Source of the DNA: Mesorhizobium qingshengii
GTDB taxonomy: Bacteria > Pseudomonadota > Alphaproteobacteria > Rhizobiales > Rhizobiaceae
Direction of reading: 5' to 3'
Length of the DNA stretch: 64,000 nt
Assembly: GCF_900103325.1 (NCBI RefSeq)
Contig: NZ_FMXM01000018.1
Coordinates: forward strand, 88,242 to 152,241
Positions 15,687 through 24,677 of this stretch are shown here, one piece after another. The notes under the pieces are model-generated. The model was not told the DNA's origin. It did no database searches and was given only the letters and a program-made list of their open reading frames with translations. A program made the position numbers and the translations under genes. Each line of letters starts with the position of its first letter. The first letter of the stretch is position 1.

Positions 15687-16742
15687 TCAAATTCCCATCA
15701 TGGCGCGCAGCACCTTCTTGTCGGTAGCGCCGCCGGCAAAATCGTCGAATGCCTTTTCCGTCACCCGGATGATGTGGTGCTGGATGAAGGGCGCGCCTTC
15801 GGCCGCGCCGTCCTCAGGATGCTTCAGGCAGCACTCCCACTCCAGCACCGCCCAGGAATCATAATTGTATTGGGTGAGCTTGGAAAAGATACCGCCGAAA
15901 TCCACTTGCCCGTCGCCAAGCGAGCGGAAGCGGCCGGCGCGGTTGGTCCAGCTCTGGTAGCCGGAATAGACGCCTTGCCGGCCGGTCGGGTTGAACTCTG
16001 CGTCCTTGACGTGGAAGGCCTTGATGCGCTCGTGATAGATGTCGATGAATTCGAGATAGTCGAGCTGCTGCAACAGGAAGTGCGACGGATCATAATTGAT
16101 GTTGCAGCGCTTGTGGCCGCCAACCGCGTCGAGGAACATCTCGAAGGTCGCGCCGTCGAACACGTCCTCGCCGGGATGGATCTCGTAGCCGACATCGACG
16201 CCATTATCCTCATAGACATCCAGGATCGGCTTCCATCGCTTGCCGAGTTCGGCGAACGCCTCCTCGATCAGGCCGGCCGGCCGTTGCGGCCAGGGATAAA
16301 GGTAAGGGAAGGCTAACGCGCCGGAAAAGGATACCGAGGCCTTGAGGCCGAGATTCTTCGAGGCCTTGGCGCCGAACTTCATCTGTTCGACCGCCCATTT
16401 CTGCCGCGCCTTGGGATTGTTGTGCACAGAAGCCGGTGCGAAACCATCGAACTGCGCGTCATAAGCCGGATGCACGGCCACCAATTGCCCCTGCAGGTGC
16501 GTCGACAGTTCGGTGATCTCGACGCCGGCCTCGGCGCAGATGCCCTTGACCTCGTCGCAATAGGCCTTTGAAGAGGCCGCCTTCTCGAGATCGAACAGCC
16601 GCCCGTCCCAGGTCGGGATCTGCACGCCCTTGTAGCCGAGGCCGGCTGCCCATTTGGTGATCGAGGCCAGTGAATTGAACGGCGCGGCATCGCCCGCAAA
16701 CTGCGCCAGAAACAGCCCGGGGCCCTTCATCGTTGTCGGCAT
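15687..16742 (-). CDS. TIM-barrel sugar phosphate isomerase/epimerase
   Basis: This 351-residue protein has the AP-endonuclease-2 fold, with metal ligands recognisable as Glu in VGYEIHPGEDVFDG, Asp in NINYDPSHFLLQ, His in KAFHVKDAEF and Glu in AVLEWECC. Proteins of this type are regularly encoded beside Gfo/Idh/MocA dehydrogenases, as here. GGGAGG lies six bases before the ATG at 16742; another ATG at 16748 abuts that site and is less likely. It is the first gene of the leftward operon, below an operator-like palindrome at 16847. Confidence 0.85.
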   Translation of the reverse strand: MPTTMKGPGLFLAQFAGDAAPFNSLASITKWAAGLGYKGVQIPTWDGRLFDLEKAASSKAYCDEVKGICAEAGVEITELSTHLQGQLVAVHPAYDAQFDGFAPASVHNNPKARQKWAVEQMKFGAKASKNLGLKASVSFSGALAFPYLYPWPQRPAGLIEEAFAELGKRWKPILDVYEDNGVDVGYEIHPGEDVFDGATFEMFLDAVGGHKRCNINYDPSHFLLQQLDYLEFIDIYHERIKAFHVKDAEFNPTGRQGVYSGYQSWTNRAGRFRSLGDGQVDFGGIFSKLTQYNYDSWAVLEWECCLKHPEDGAAEGAPFIQHHIIRVTEKAFDDFAGGATDKKVLRAMMGI

Positions 16743-17143
16743 CGGCATCCTCCCTCGTTTTTGTCGCGACCAAGCATAGCGCCGATTGGAAGCAGGGCCA
16801 GCCACTTTGGTCTTTTCGCACTGGGCGCTTGTACACGCCGCCATTCTGGTATTACCAAATATGGCGACTTGGTCAAGCCTCGCGATGCATCACGGAAGCC
16901 CTCCGCGCGCGGGAAAAGACGCGATATATTCCAATACAATCAATGAAGTAACCCAGACCAAAAGTTGCCTTCTTGCACTTCTTGCCGTCCCGAAGAATTT
17001 GCTGTAGACCTCGGTTGAGGCTCAATTGGTCGAACCAGTTTGCGAGAAAAGGCTGGGGATGCCTTGGGGAGGAACCCTTGCGCCGCCTTTCGGCGATGCA
17101 TGTCGCAGGCGAACCATACAGGCGAATTTGGGAAGGACAGACC
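16743..17143. promoter_or_regulatory. divergent promoter region with two TGGT-N3-ACCA palindromes
   Basis: This 401-base gap holds no convincing gene. It contains TGGTATTACCA at 16847-16857, about 105 bases upstream of the leftward operon, and TGGTCGAACCA at 17027-17037, about 107 bases upstream of the rightward one. The symmetric placement fits regulation of both directions by one FadR/PdhR-like GntR protein; such a regulator is encoded at 19264. The 13-mer CTGGTATTACCAA recurs exactly at 31631-31643. Confidence 0.6.
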
Positions 17144-18031
17144 ATGCATCTTTCGACGCACAACTGGATGCGCGCGGAACCCCTGGAGACGACGCTCAAG
17201 CGCATCAAGAAGTTCGGCTATGAGTCGATCGAGATTTCCGGCGAGCCCGAGCAGTACAAGACCAAGGAGACGCGCGCGCTACTCAAGGAACACGGCATTC
17301 GTTGCTGGGGGGCGGTGACGCTGATGCTGGGCGAGCGCAACCTCGCCGCCAAGAACCAGGGCCAGCGCGAACGCTCGGTTCAGTACGTCAAGGACGTGCT
17401 GACCATGGTCAGCGAACTCGACGGCGAGATCATCACGCTGGTTCCGGCCACCGTCGGCAAGGTGGTGCCGGATGGCACCGAGGAAGAAGAATGGAAGTGG
17501 GTCGTCGATGCGACCCGCGAATGCTTCACCCACGCCAAGAAGGTCGGCGTCAAGATCGCCGTCGAACCGCTGAACCGCTTCGAGACCTATCTGTTCAACC
17601 GCGGTGCCCAGGCCCTGGCGCTGGCCGACGCGGTCAGCCCGGAATGCGGCGTCTGCCTCGACGCCTACCATATCCATATGGAAGAATTTAACGTCTACGA
17701 CGCGATCCGTCAGGTCGGAAAGCGCCTGTTCGACTTCCATGTCGCCGACAACAACCGCTTTGCCGCCGGCCTCGGCCAGATCGACTGGCCAAAGATCGTC
17801 GCCACGTTGAAGGAGATCGGCTACGACGGTGCGCTGACCAACGAGTTCGTAGCACCGGTCGACCGCACGCCGGCGGCGCCCTATCCCGACATGGTCGAGC
17901 GCCATCCGGTCGACATCTCGCCCGAACAGCTGAAGTTCATCCAGGATCACGGCTCGAGCGTGCTGACGGAGAAATTCTACACCGACCAGATGCGCATCAC
18001 CGCCGAAACATTGCTGCCGCTGATCAAGTAG
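17144..18031 (+). CDS. TIM-barrel sugar isomerase/epimerase
   Basis: This is a 295-residue protein of the sugar phosphate isomerase/epimerase superfamily. Metal ligands appear as Glu in IAVEPLNRFETYL, Asp in CLDAYHIHMEEF, His in FDFHVADNNRFAAG and Glu in LTNEFVAPVD. GGAAGGA at 17131-17137 fixes the ATG at 17144, whereas the frame itself is open to 16973. It starts a rightward operon with an enolase-superfamily enzyme, a GntR regulator and a hydroxyacid dehydrogenase, so a sugar-acid substrate is plausible. Confidence 0.85.
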   Translation: MHLSTHNWMRAEPLETTLKRIKKFGYESIEISGEPEQYKTKETRALLKEHGIRCWGAVTLMLGERNLAAKNQGQRERSVQYVKDVLTMVSELDGEIITLVPATVGKVVPDGTEEEEWKWVVDATRECFTHAKKVGVKIAVEPLNRFETYLFNRGAQALALADAVSPECGVCLDAYHIHMEEFNVYDAIRQVGKRLFDFHVADNNRFAAGLGQIDWPKIVATLKEIGYDGALTNEFVAPVDRTPAAPYPDMVERHPVDISPEQLKFIQDHGSSVLTEKFYTDQMRITAETLLPLIK

Positions 18032-18091
18032 TCGACTGCTGTTGGGGAATTCGCTCTTCCGCCCCGACCGGCGGCAGGGCTGGGGAAGACC

Positions 18092-19261
18092 ATGCGTATC
18101 AAGACCGTCCAAGCCTGGTGGGTCCGCATCCCGATCGAAGCCGCACGGCAACACCGCAGCGATTTCGGTCAGGTGACGACCTTTGACGCCGCCATCCTGC
18201 GAATCGAGACCGATGACGGGCTGGTCGGCTGGGGCGAAGGCAAGAACGCCGCCGGCAGCGCCGGCAGCTACGGCGCCCTCGTCCACATGCTCAACCATGA
18301 GGTCGGACCGCAGCTGATCGGCCGCGATCCGGCCGATATCGGCGTCATCTGGGAGATGCTCTACAATGGCGTGCGCCACGACAGTGCCGCGCGCGCCGGC
18401 CACGCCATGCCGCAGCTGGCGCGGCGCGGCATGAGCGTCGCCGCGATCAGCGCGGTCGACATCGCGCTGTGGGACATTCTGGGCAAATCGCTTGGGATTC
18501 CGGTCTGGCGACTGCTCGGCGGCCGCAAGCTCGATCGCATGCCGGCCTACGCGTCCGGCGGCTGGGCGCCCGCCGAGGCCATCGGCGAGCAATTGAAGTC
18601 CTATATCGCCAGGGGCGGCTTCAAGGCGCTGAAGATGCGGGTCGGCGCCATGGATGGCGCCGCGCATGTTTCCGCCACGCGTGTCCGCGCCGCGAGAAAG
18701 GCGCTGGGTCCCGATGTCGAATTGATGGTCGACGCGCATGGCACCTACACGGTGGCGGAGGCCAAGCGCTTCATCCATCTCGTCAACGATTTGGATCTGG
18801 CCTGGTTCGAGGAGCCGATCATCGCCGACGACAAGCCGGGCATGGCTGAAGTGCGCGCGTCCGGCCCCATTCCGATCGCCACCGGCGAAAGCGAAGCGAC
18901 GCGCTATGCCTTCCGCGACCTCGCCATGCTCAAGGCCGCCGACATCTTCCAGCCGGATCCCGCCTTCTGCGGCGGCATCAGCGAGGCGATGAAGATCGGC
19001 ACCATCGCCAGCGCCTTCAACCTGCGTTTTGCCCCGCATCTGTGGGCCGGCGCGCCCTGCTTTTTCGCCGGGCTGCACGTTTGTGCCGCGTCGCCGTCGA
19101 GTTTCACCGTTGAATATTCGCTCGGCGCCAACCCGATGATCCATGATCTGATCGAAGAGACTGTCGAAGCAAGGGACGGTATGGTAGCGATCCCGGAAAA
19201 GCCGGGTCTGGGATTCACCATTTCGGAGCGGTTCCTGGAGGCGCACGCGCAACGCGATTGA
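18092..19261 (+). CDS. enolase-superfamily enzyme (mandelate racemase/muconate lactonizing type)
   Basis: This 389-residue protein has the capping domain followed by the modified TIM barrel. The metal ligands are D214, E240 and E266, the lysine-side catalytic motif is K181-x-R183 and the opposite base is H316 (APHLWAG). The Lys/His arrangement is that of the mandelate-racemase subgroup, whose members mostly dehydrate sugar acids. The neighbouring epimerase and 2-hydroxyacid dehydrogenase support a sugar-acid dehydratase. Which acid is not readable. Confidence 0.85.
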   Translation: MRIKTVQAWWVRIPIEAARQHRSDFGQVTTFDAAILRIETDDGLVGWGEGKNAAGSAGSYGALVHMLNHEVGPQLIGRDPADIGVIWEMLYNGVRHDSAARAGHAMPQLARRGMSVAAISAVDIALWDILGKSLGIPVWRLLGGRKLDRMPAYASGGWAPAEAIGEQLKSYIARGGFKALKMRVGAMDGAAHVSATRVRAARKALGPDVELMVDAHGTYTVAEAKRFIHLVNDLDLAWFEEPIIADDKPGMAEVRASGPIPIATGESEATRYAFRDLAMLKAADIFQPDPAFCGGISEAMKIGTIASAFNLRFAPHLWAGAPCFFAGLHVCAASPSSFTVEYSLGANPMIHDLIEETVEARDGMVAIPEKPGLGFTISERFLEAHAQRD

Positions 19262-19263
19262 CA

Positions 19264-19983
19264 ATGAAAGAAAAGAACCTTCTCGCGGAACTCGCCGCCT
19301 ACCTGTTCTCCCATTCGGACAACGAGACCGGCCGAACGCCGTCGGAGCGTGAACTGGCGGAGCATTTTGGCGTCAGCCGCGGCCAGATCCGCGAGGCGCT
19401 CGCCATTCTCGAAGCCATGCGCATCGTCGAGCGCCGCGCCAAATCCGGCATCTACATCGACACCAAGCAGGCCAGCGTCGAAGCGATGGCGCTGTTCGCG
19501 CGCGCCGGCCTGCCGCTCGACCCGATCCAGATCTACGAGACGGTCGAATTGCGCAAGATCCACGAAATCAAGGCCGCCGAGCTTGCCTGCTCACGTGCCA
19601 CCGAGGAGAATTTCGAACGGCTGCGGGAAATCCTGAAAGCTTCCGAAGACCGCATCGCCGCAGGCGAAGGTCTTGCCCGGGAAGACCGCGAGTTTCACCT
19701 CGAGATCGTACGCGCCACCAAGAACAGCGTGTTCCACAACGTCTGCAGCGTCTATTACATGATGGGCGAACAGCGCCTGCCGATCTATTTCAACGACCCC
19801 GAGCGCAGCGTGCGCTCGCATGCCGAGCACATCCAGATCTATGAGGCGCTGCTGCGTCGCGACGGCAACCTCGCCCAGGCGCTGATGAGCGCCCATCTGC
19901 AAGGCGCGGAGAGCTACTGGAAGGGCCTTATCGAGGGCGGCAAGGCGGTTGCGCCCGCAAGCCCTACGCTCGAAAAGGCCTGA
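19264..19983 (+). CDS. FadR-type GntR transcriptional regulator
   Basis: This 239-residue regulator has a winged helix (residues about 8-70, with PSERELAEHFGVSRGQIREALAILEAM) and an all-helical FCD ligand domain. FCD regulators of the PdhR/LldR/FadR branch bind TGGT-N3-ACCA palindromes, and several occur in this window (16847, 17027, 31632, 31805, 36531), making this the best candidate to bind them. The start could also be the TTG at 19258, overlapping the upstream TGA. The ATG at 19264 is chosen. Confidence 0.85.
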   Translation: MKEKNLLAELAAYLFSHSDNETGRTPSERELAEHFGVSRGQIREALAILEAMRIVERRAKSGIYIDTKQASVEAMALFARAGLPLDPIQIYETVELRKIHEIKAAELACSRATEENFERLREILKASEDRIAAGEGLAREDREFHLEIVRATKNSVFHNVCSVYYMMGEQRLPIYFNDPERSVRSHAEHIQIYEALLRRDGNLAQALMSAHLQGAESYWKGLIEGGKAVAPASPTLEKA

Positions 19984-19985
19984 CC

Positions 19986-20966
19986 GTGCCAAGGATCCTG
20001 TCGACTCATCCGCTGCATCTGCGCGCCTCGGCGATGCTGGCCGGCGCCGGTGAGCTTGTGGTTGCTTCCGCCCTCGATCCTGGCACGCTTGCCGCCGAGG
20101 CGAAGAATGCCGACATCGTCATCGTGCGCGCACCCCTGCCGCCGGCATTGTTCGAGGGTGCAGTGAAGCTGCGGGCCGCGATCCGCCATGGCGCCGGGCT
20201 CGACATGATCCCGATGGAAGCAGCTTTCGCGGCCGGCGTGCTGGTAGCCAATGTGCCGGCGGTCAATGCCCGCTCGGTTGCCGAACACGTCATGTTTGCG
20301 GCCCTTGCCTTACTGCGCAACTTCCGCGTCGTCGACCGCGACCTGCGCACGAAAGGCTGGCTCGCAGGCCGCGAGCACGCCAATTCCAACAGCGAGCTTG
20401 CCGGCAAGACCATCGGCATTGTCGGCCTTGGCGCCGTCGGACAGGCCGTCGGCCATATCGCGGCGCACGGCTTCGACCTGAAGGTGGTGGCAACGACGCG
20501 CAGCATGCAGCCGGCGCCTGAGAAGGTCGGCTTCCTGTCGATCGATGCGCTGGTCGAACAAAGCGACATCATCGTCCTGTGTTGCCCGCTGACGCCGGAG
20601 ACTCGCGGCCTGATCAGCCGCGAACGCATCGCGCGTATGAAACCCAACGCGCTGCTGATCAACGTTTCGCGCGGACCGGTCGTCGATGACGACGCGCTGA
20701 TCGAGGCACTGCGGAAACGCCGCATCGGCGGCGCCGCCCTCGACGTGTTTTCGACGCAGCCGCTGCCGTCAAATCATCCCTATTTCGGCTTCGACAATGT
20801 CATCATCACCCCGCATATGGCGGGGATCACCGAGGAATCGATGATGCGCATGGGCGTCGGCGCGGCGGGCGAGGCCTTGCTCGTGCTGGCCAATAAACTG
20901 CCGGTCAATCTGCGCAATCCGGAAGTGGTCGATCATTACCGGCGGCGGTTCCCGGCCAACAGATAG
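19986..20966 (+). CDS. D-2-hydroxyacid dehydrogenase (phosphoglycerate-dehydrogenase-like)
   Basis: This 326-residue NAD-dependent enzyme has the nucleotide motif GIVGLGAVGQAVG near residue 140. The catalytic Arg lies in NVSRGPVVDDDAL, the Glu in the following strand and the His in ITPHMAGITEES. It starts with GTG two bases after the GntR stop, so the two genes are co-transcribed. In a sugar-acid pathway it would reduce or oxidise a 2-keto/2-hydroxy acid intermediate. A serine-biosynthesis role is unlikely because the ACT domain is missing. Confidence 0.85.
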   Translation: MPRILSTHPLHLRASAMLAGAGELVVASALDPGTLAAEAKNADIVIVRAPLPPALFEGAVKLRAAIRHGAGLDMIPMEAAFAAGVLVANVPAVNARSVAEHVMFAALALLRNFRVVDRDLRTKGWLAGREHANSNSELAGKTIGIVGLGAVGQAVGHIAAHGFDLKVVATTRSMQPAPEKVGFLSIDALVEQSDIIVLCCPLTPETRGLISRERIARMKPNALLINVSRGPVVDDDALIEALRKRRIGGAALDVFSTQPLPSNHPYFGFDNVIITPHMAGITEESMMRMGVGAAGEALLVLANKLPVNLRNPEVVDHYRRRFPANR

Positions 20967-21007
20967 TGCATCGCGGTTTCGCCCCAATTCTCCGCGACGT
21001 TGCAGCC

Positions 21008-21397
21008 ATGTCCGGTCTTCGCCTCGCATTTCTGATTGCCGCAGCTTCGTCTATGAGCACCTTGCCGGCATTCGCCGTGGCCGAGAGCAGCTATGTCTAT
21101 TGCGACAATGGGCTGCGTTGCTTCAAGGCGCCCTGCCCGTCGAACAGCGCGCTTGATCTCGCCACCGGCACGGTCATCAAGGGTGTTTCTATCGACATCA
21201 GCGGATTGCCGCAGGCCGACAAGGCTATAACCGATCAGTCCGACGTGCTTTATGCCGGAAAGATCGTCGTCAGGGGCTCGATCGAGCAGCGCACCCAGAC
21301 CATCACCGGCAAGGATTACAGCCTGCCCTGGCTGGTCGCGACCCGCATCGTGCGCACCGCCATGGACAGCGAACGCAAGCACTGTTCGTCGCACTGA
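21008..21397 (+). CDS. small secreted protein of unknown function
   Basis: This protein has 129 residues with an N-terminal signal peptide (LRLAFLIAAASSMSTLPAFAVA, cleavage near residue 25). The mature part has a cysteine-rich start (YCDNGLRCFKAPCP) and a later single Cys near the end, so disulfides in the periplasm are likely. An in-frame GTG at 20966 overlaps the upstream stop, but the signal peptide points to the ATG at 21008. I do not recognise the family. Confidence 0.6.
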   Translation: MSGLRLAFLIAAASSMSTLPAFAVAESSYVYCDNGLRCFKAPCPSNSALDLATGTVIKGVSIDISGLPQADKAITDQSDVLYAGKIVVRGSIEQRTQTITGKDYSLPWLVATRIVRTAMDSERKHCSSH

Positions 21398-21422
21398 TCC
21401 GCAGTTCGCGGTTCACTGCCGA

Positions 21423-22718
21423 TCAACCGCCCAGCAGCCTCTCCACTTCTGCGGCAATCCGCATCAAACGCCGGTCATGGCCGTTGCGCCCGACCAGCAT
21501 CAATCCGACCGGCAGCGCCATATCAGGCATCGGCAGCGAGATCGCGCAGAGATCGAACTGGTTGGCGACCTGAGTGTTGCGCAAGAGCAGGCCTTCGGTG
21601 CGATCACGCAGTTCGGTATCCTCGGCCATGGAAACGATGGTCGGCGCCGTCACCGGCGTGGTTGGCAGCGCCAGCACATCGACCGATGCCAGCCTCTCAT
21701 CCATGGCGGCGGCGAGCGCGGCACGGCGCCGCATTGCCCTGATATAGACCGGCGCCGACAGCATGGCCGCCCGCGACAAAGGTCCGCTGACATGCGGGTC
21801 GACCGGCACTGATGCCCCTGTCGCCAGCCAGTCGGCATGCACTTCGGCCCCTTCCATGGCGGCGATCGAGCCACGCTTGGTCGCCGCGCGCATATCGGCA
21901 AGCAGATCGTCTATCGACAGGTCCGTGACCCGAGCACCGGCCAGTTCGACCTTGCCGAGACAGCGCTCGAATGCTGCCGCAACCTCGCCTTCCGTGTCTC
22001 CGAAAAGAACGCCCCGCGGAATGCCGACGCGAAATCCGGCAAGCGGAATCGGCGCCAGCGCGGTCGGCACCTCGCCGGCCATCACTGCGTCGGCGACAGC
22101 ACACTGGGCGACGGTTCGGGCAAGCGGACCGATCGAGTCCAGTGTGGCGGACAACGGGAAGGCGCCGGTAAGCGGCACCCGCCGCGCCGTCGGCTTGAAG
22201 CCGACCACACCGTTGAGCGACGCCGGGATACGCACCGAACCGCCGGTGTCGGAACCGATGGATATTTCGCTCGTCCCCTCGCCCACTGAAACGCCGGCGC
22301 CCGAGGAGGAACCGCCCGGAACGCGGCTGGCATCCGCCGCGTTGCCGGGCGTGCCGTAATGCTGGTTGTCGCCGATCGCGGTGAAGGCGAATTCGGTCAT
22401 GTTGGTCTTGCCGATGATCACCGCGCCGGCCCGCCGCAGCCGGTTGACGATGGCGGCGTCGCGCAGCACGGACGTCGCGGTCCTGAGCATCAGCGAGCCG
22501 GCCGTGGTTGGTTCGCCGGCGACATCGAACAGATCCTTGATCGAAACAATGGTCCCGTCGAGCGGCCCGAGCGTCACACCTGCCCGCTTGCGGGCATCGC
22601 TGGCGTCAGCCGCCGCCCGCGCGGGCTCCGCGTAGATTTTGGTGAACACGCGCTCTTCCCCGGCGCGGGCGGCGAGGCGCGCGAGGATGATTTCCAGATG
22701 ATCACGGACGGGTTGCAT
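21423..22718 (-). CDS. amidase-signature family hydrolase
   Basis: This 431-residue enzyme has the complete Ser-cisSer-Lys triad of the amidase signature family: K61 (VSIKDLFD), S137 (PGGSSSG) and S161 (DTGGSVRIPAS). It hydrolyses an amide or acyl bond in the cytoplasm. The length is typical of single-domain members such as GatA-like and allophanate-hydrolase-like enzymes. No GatB or GatC gene is near, so a free-standing catabolic amidase is more likely than the tRNA amidotransferase. Confidence 0.88.
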   Translation of the reverse strand: MQPVRDHLEIILARLAARAGEERVFTKIYAEPARAAADASDARKRAGVTLGPLDGTIVSIKDLFDVAGEPTTAGSLMLRTATSVLRDAAIVNRLRRAGAVIIGKTNMTEFAFTAIGDNQHYGTPGNAADASRVPGGSSSGAGVSVGEGTSEISIGSDTGGSVRIPASLNGVVGFKPTARRVPLTGAFPLSATLDSIGPLARTVAQCAVADAVMAGEVPTALAPIPLAGFRVGIPRGVLFGDTEGEVAAAFERCLGKVELAGARVTDLSIDDLLADMRAATKRGSIAAMEGAEVHADWLATGASVPVDPHVSGPLSRAAMLSAPVYIRAMRRRAALAAAMDERLASVDVLALPTTPVTAPTIVSMAEDTELRDRTEGLLLRNTQVANQFDLCAISLPMPDMALPVGLMLVGRNGHDRRLMRIAAEVERLLGG

Positions 22719-22838
22719 TGTCGGTGTCGGACTCCGGACGTGTTGAACGTCTTAAGGGTGGAAGCCACTGCATGGCTTGCCGAGACTTAACCCGGCGCAG
22801 GCGGTTTTGCACCCCTGCCGGATGGAGGGAATAACCCG

Positions 22839-23186
22839 ATGCTCTACAAAGGCAGCTGTCACTGCGGCAAGGTCGCCTTCGAGTTCAAGGCTGAGCTGAC
22901 CGGCACCGTGCGCTGCAATTGCTCGATCTGCTCGCGCAAGGGCGCGCTGTTGTGTGCCATCCCGCACCACACGCTGCGGGTTCTGGCCTGGGGCGATGAT
23001 TTGGGCATCTACACATTTGGCGGTCACGCCATCGCACACCGCTTCTGCCGGACCTGCGGAATCCATCCCTTCGCCGAGGATGTCCGCGAAGGCGGCGAGC
23101 GCAGTGCCTATGTCAACATCCACTGCGTCGCCGATCTCGACCCTTCCACCTTGCAGGTCTTCGACTTCGACGGCCGCGCGGTTTGA
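22839..23186 (+). CDS. GFA-family (glutathione-dependent formaldehyde-activating-like) zinc protein
   Basis: This 115-residue protein has the Cys pattern of the GFA/CENP-V fold: C7 and C9 (SCHCGKVAF), then CNCSICSRKG at residues 26-35 and FCRTCGIHPF near residue 68. These bind two zinc ions. Members are linked to formaldehyde-glutathione adduct formation, but most have untested roles. It is divergent from the amidase and stands alone. Confidence 0.85.
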   Translation: MLYKGSCHCGKVAFEFKAELTGTVRCNCSICSRKGALLCAIPHHTLRVLAWGDDLGIYTFGGHAIAHRFCRTCGIHPFAEDVREGGERSAYVNIHCVADLDPSTLQVFDFDGRAV

Positions 23187-23279
23187 GTTCGCTCGTCGCT
23201 GCCATCACAACGGCAGCGACCCGAAGGCCGTGATGGTTCTCGGGCCGCTGCGCAAGTCAGGGATGGCTGTTGGCGGAGA

Positions 23280-24494
23280 CTATTCAGCCTGCTTCGGACC
23301 GCGCAGGAACACCACGATCGCCGCCAGTAAGGTCGCAGTGCCGCAATAGGCAAACGCGCTGGCCACACCGGCATGGTCGACCAGCAGGCCGCCGAACACG
23401 GCGCCGAGCGCAATCGCCACCTGGAAGGTCGCCACCATCAGTCCGCCGGCGCTTTCGGCCTGGTCGGGCGCGGCCCGCACCAGCCAGCTCTGCAGCCCGA
23501 CCGGCACTGCGCCGAAGGCAAAGCCCCAGGCCGCGACAGCAGCGGCCGCGATCGTCGGCGAGGCGCCGAAGACCAGCATCGAGGCGGCCGCAAGGCTAAT
23601 CAGCAACGGTGCCAGCGCAACGGCTGCCTTGAGGTTGCGCTCGGCCAGGATGCCGCCGGCGACGTTGCCGAAGAAGCCACCAATGCCGTAGGCCAGCAGC
23701 ACGAGCGAGATCGTCTCGATATCGAGCACGGGGACCTTCTCGAGGAACGGACGGACATAGGTGAAGCCGGCAAAGTGTCCCGAGGCAACCAGCAGCACGA
23801 CCAGCAGCGCCACCCTGATCGACGGGCGCTCGAGCACATCGAGCAAGGTGCGGAAGCTCGCCACGCCCACGGGCGGCAGCTTCGGAATGGTGGCCAGTTG
23901 CACCAGCAGCGCCAGCGCACCGACGACGGTGGCGATCATGAACGCCGTGCGCCAGCCCCAGATGTCGCCGACATAGGCACCGATCGGCGCCGCGCAGACG
24001 GTGGCCACAGAAACACCGGTCAGGATGATCGACATGGCGCGCGGCATCAGCCGCATCGGCACCAGCCGCAACGCCATCGCCGCCGACATCGCCCAGAAGC
24101 CGCCGAGCGCCACGCCGAGCACGACGCGGGCAAGCAGAAGCATGGCGAGCGACGAGGCAAAGGTGGCCAGGAGGTTCGACAGGATCAGGAACACCGTCAG
24201 CATCCACATCACCAGCCTGCGGTCCATCCGCCTGGTGATGATGGCCATGGTGGGCGCGGCAATGGCGCCGACGATCGCGGTTGCCGTCACCGCTTGTCCG
24301 GCCACGCCCTCAGTGACGCCGAGATCGCGCGCCATCGGCGTCAGCAGGCTGGCGGGCAGGAATTCCGCCGTGACGAGGCCGAAAACACCAAGTGCAAGAG
24401 ATACAACCGCACCCCATGCCGGCTCGGTTCGTTCGTCTGGTTCCGCAGGGTTCAGAAGTGTGGCGTCGATGACGCCTGTCGCGGGTTCGGCCAT
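23280..24494 (-). CDS. MFS transporter (DHA1-type drug/sugar exporter)
   Basis: This is a 404-residue protein with 12 predicted membrane helices, with LTPMARDLGVTEGVAGQAVTATAIVGA in the first pair and the motif-A-like loop RRMDRRLVMW. The class resembles AraJ/YdhP-type exporters. The frame remains open far upstream opposite the AraC gene, but GGAGA before the ATG at 24494 and the start of hydrophobic helices shortly after fix the start. It is divergent from the AraC regulator, which probably controls it. Confidence 0.85.
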   Translation of the reverse strand: MAEPATGVIDATLLNPAEPDERTEPAWGAVVSLALGVFGLVTAEFLPASLLTPMARDLGVTEGVAGQAVTATAIVGAIAAPTMAIITRRMDRRLVMWMLTVFLILSNLLATFASSLAMLLLARVVLGVALGGFWAMSAAMALRLVPMRLMPRAMSIILTGVSVATVCAAPIGAYVGDIWGWRTAFMIATVVGALALLVQLATIPKLPPVGVASFRTLLDVLERPSIRVALLVVLLVASGHFAGFTYVRPFLEKVPVLDIETISLVLLAYGIGGFFGNVAGGILAERNLKAAVALAPLLISLAAASMLVFGASPTIAAAAVAAWGFAFGAVPVGLQSWLVRAAPDQAESAGGLMVATFQVAIALGAVFGGLLVDHAGVASAFAYCGTATLLAAIVVFLRGPKQAE

Positions 24495-24677
24495 GGTCAG
24501 TCTCCGATCTGTTTTCAGCGCCACATAGGCAATGACCGATCCGGGGCTCCACCCGTTACATGCCTTGCCCTCGCGGCCTGGCACCGTGGCCGGTCTCGAT
24601 TTGTTTGCGGCGCAACATTTGGCTGCACTGCAACATAGGGAGTGACGACTTGGAGTTTCCATGCTAGAAACCCCATT

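Noticed and set aside
17279..19264. 661-residue open frame on the minus strand
   Set aside because: It mirrors the epimerase and enolase-superfamily genes, which carry complete active sites on the plus strand.
23373..24638. 421-residue plus-strand frame opposite the MFS gene
   Set aside because: Its composition (Gln/Arg/His-rich, no hydrophobic helices) is that of an antisense shadow; the minus strand encodes twelve membrane helices.
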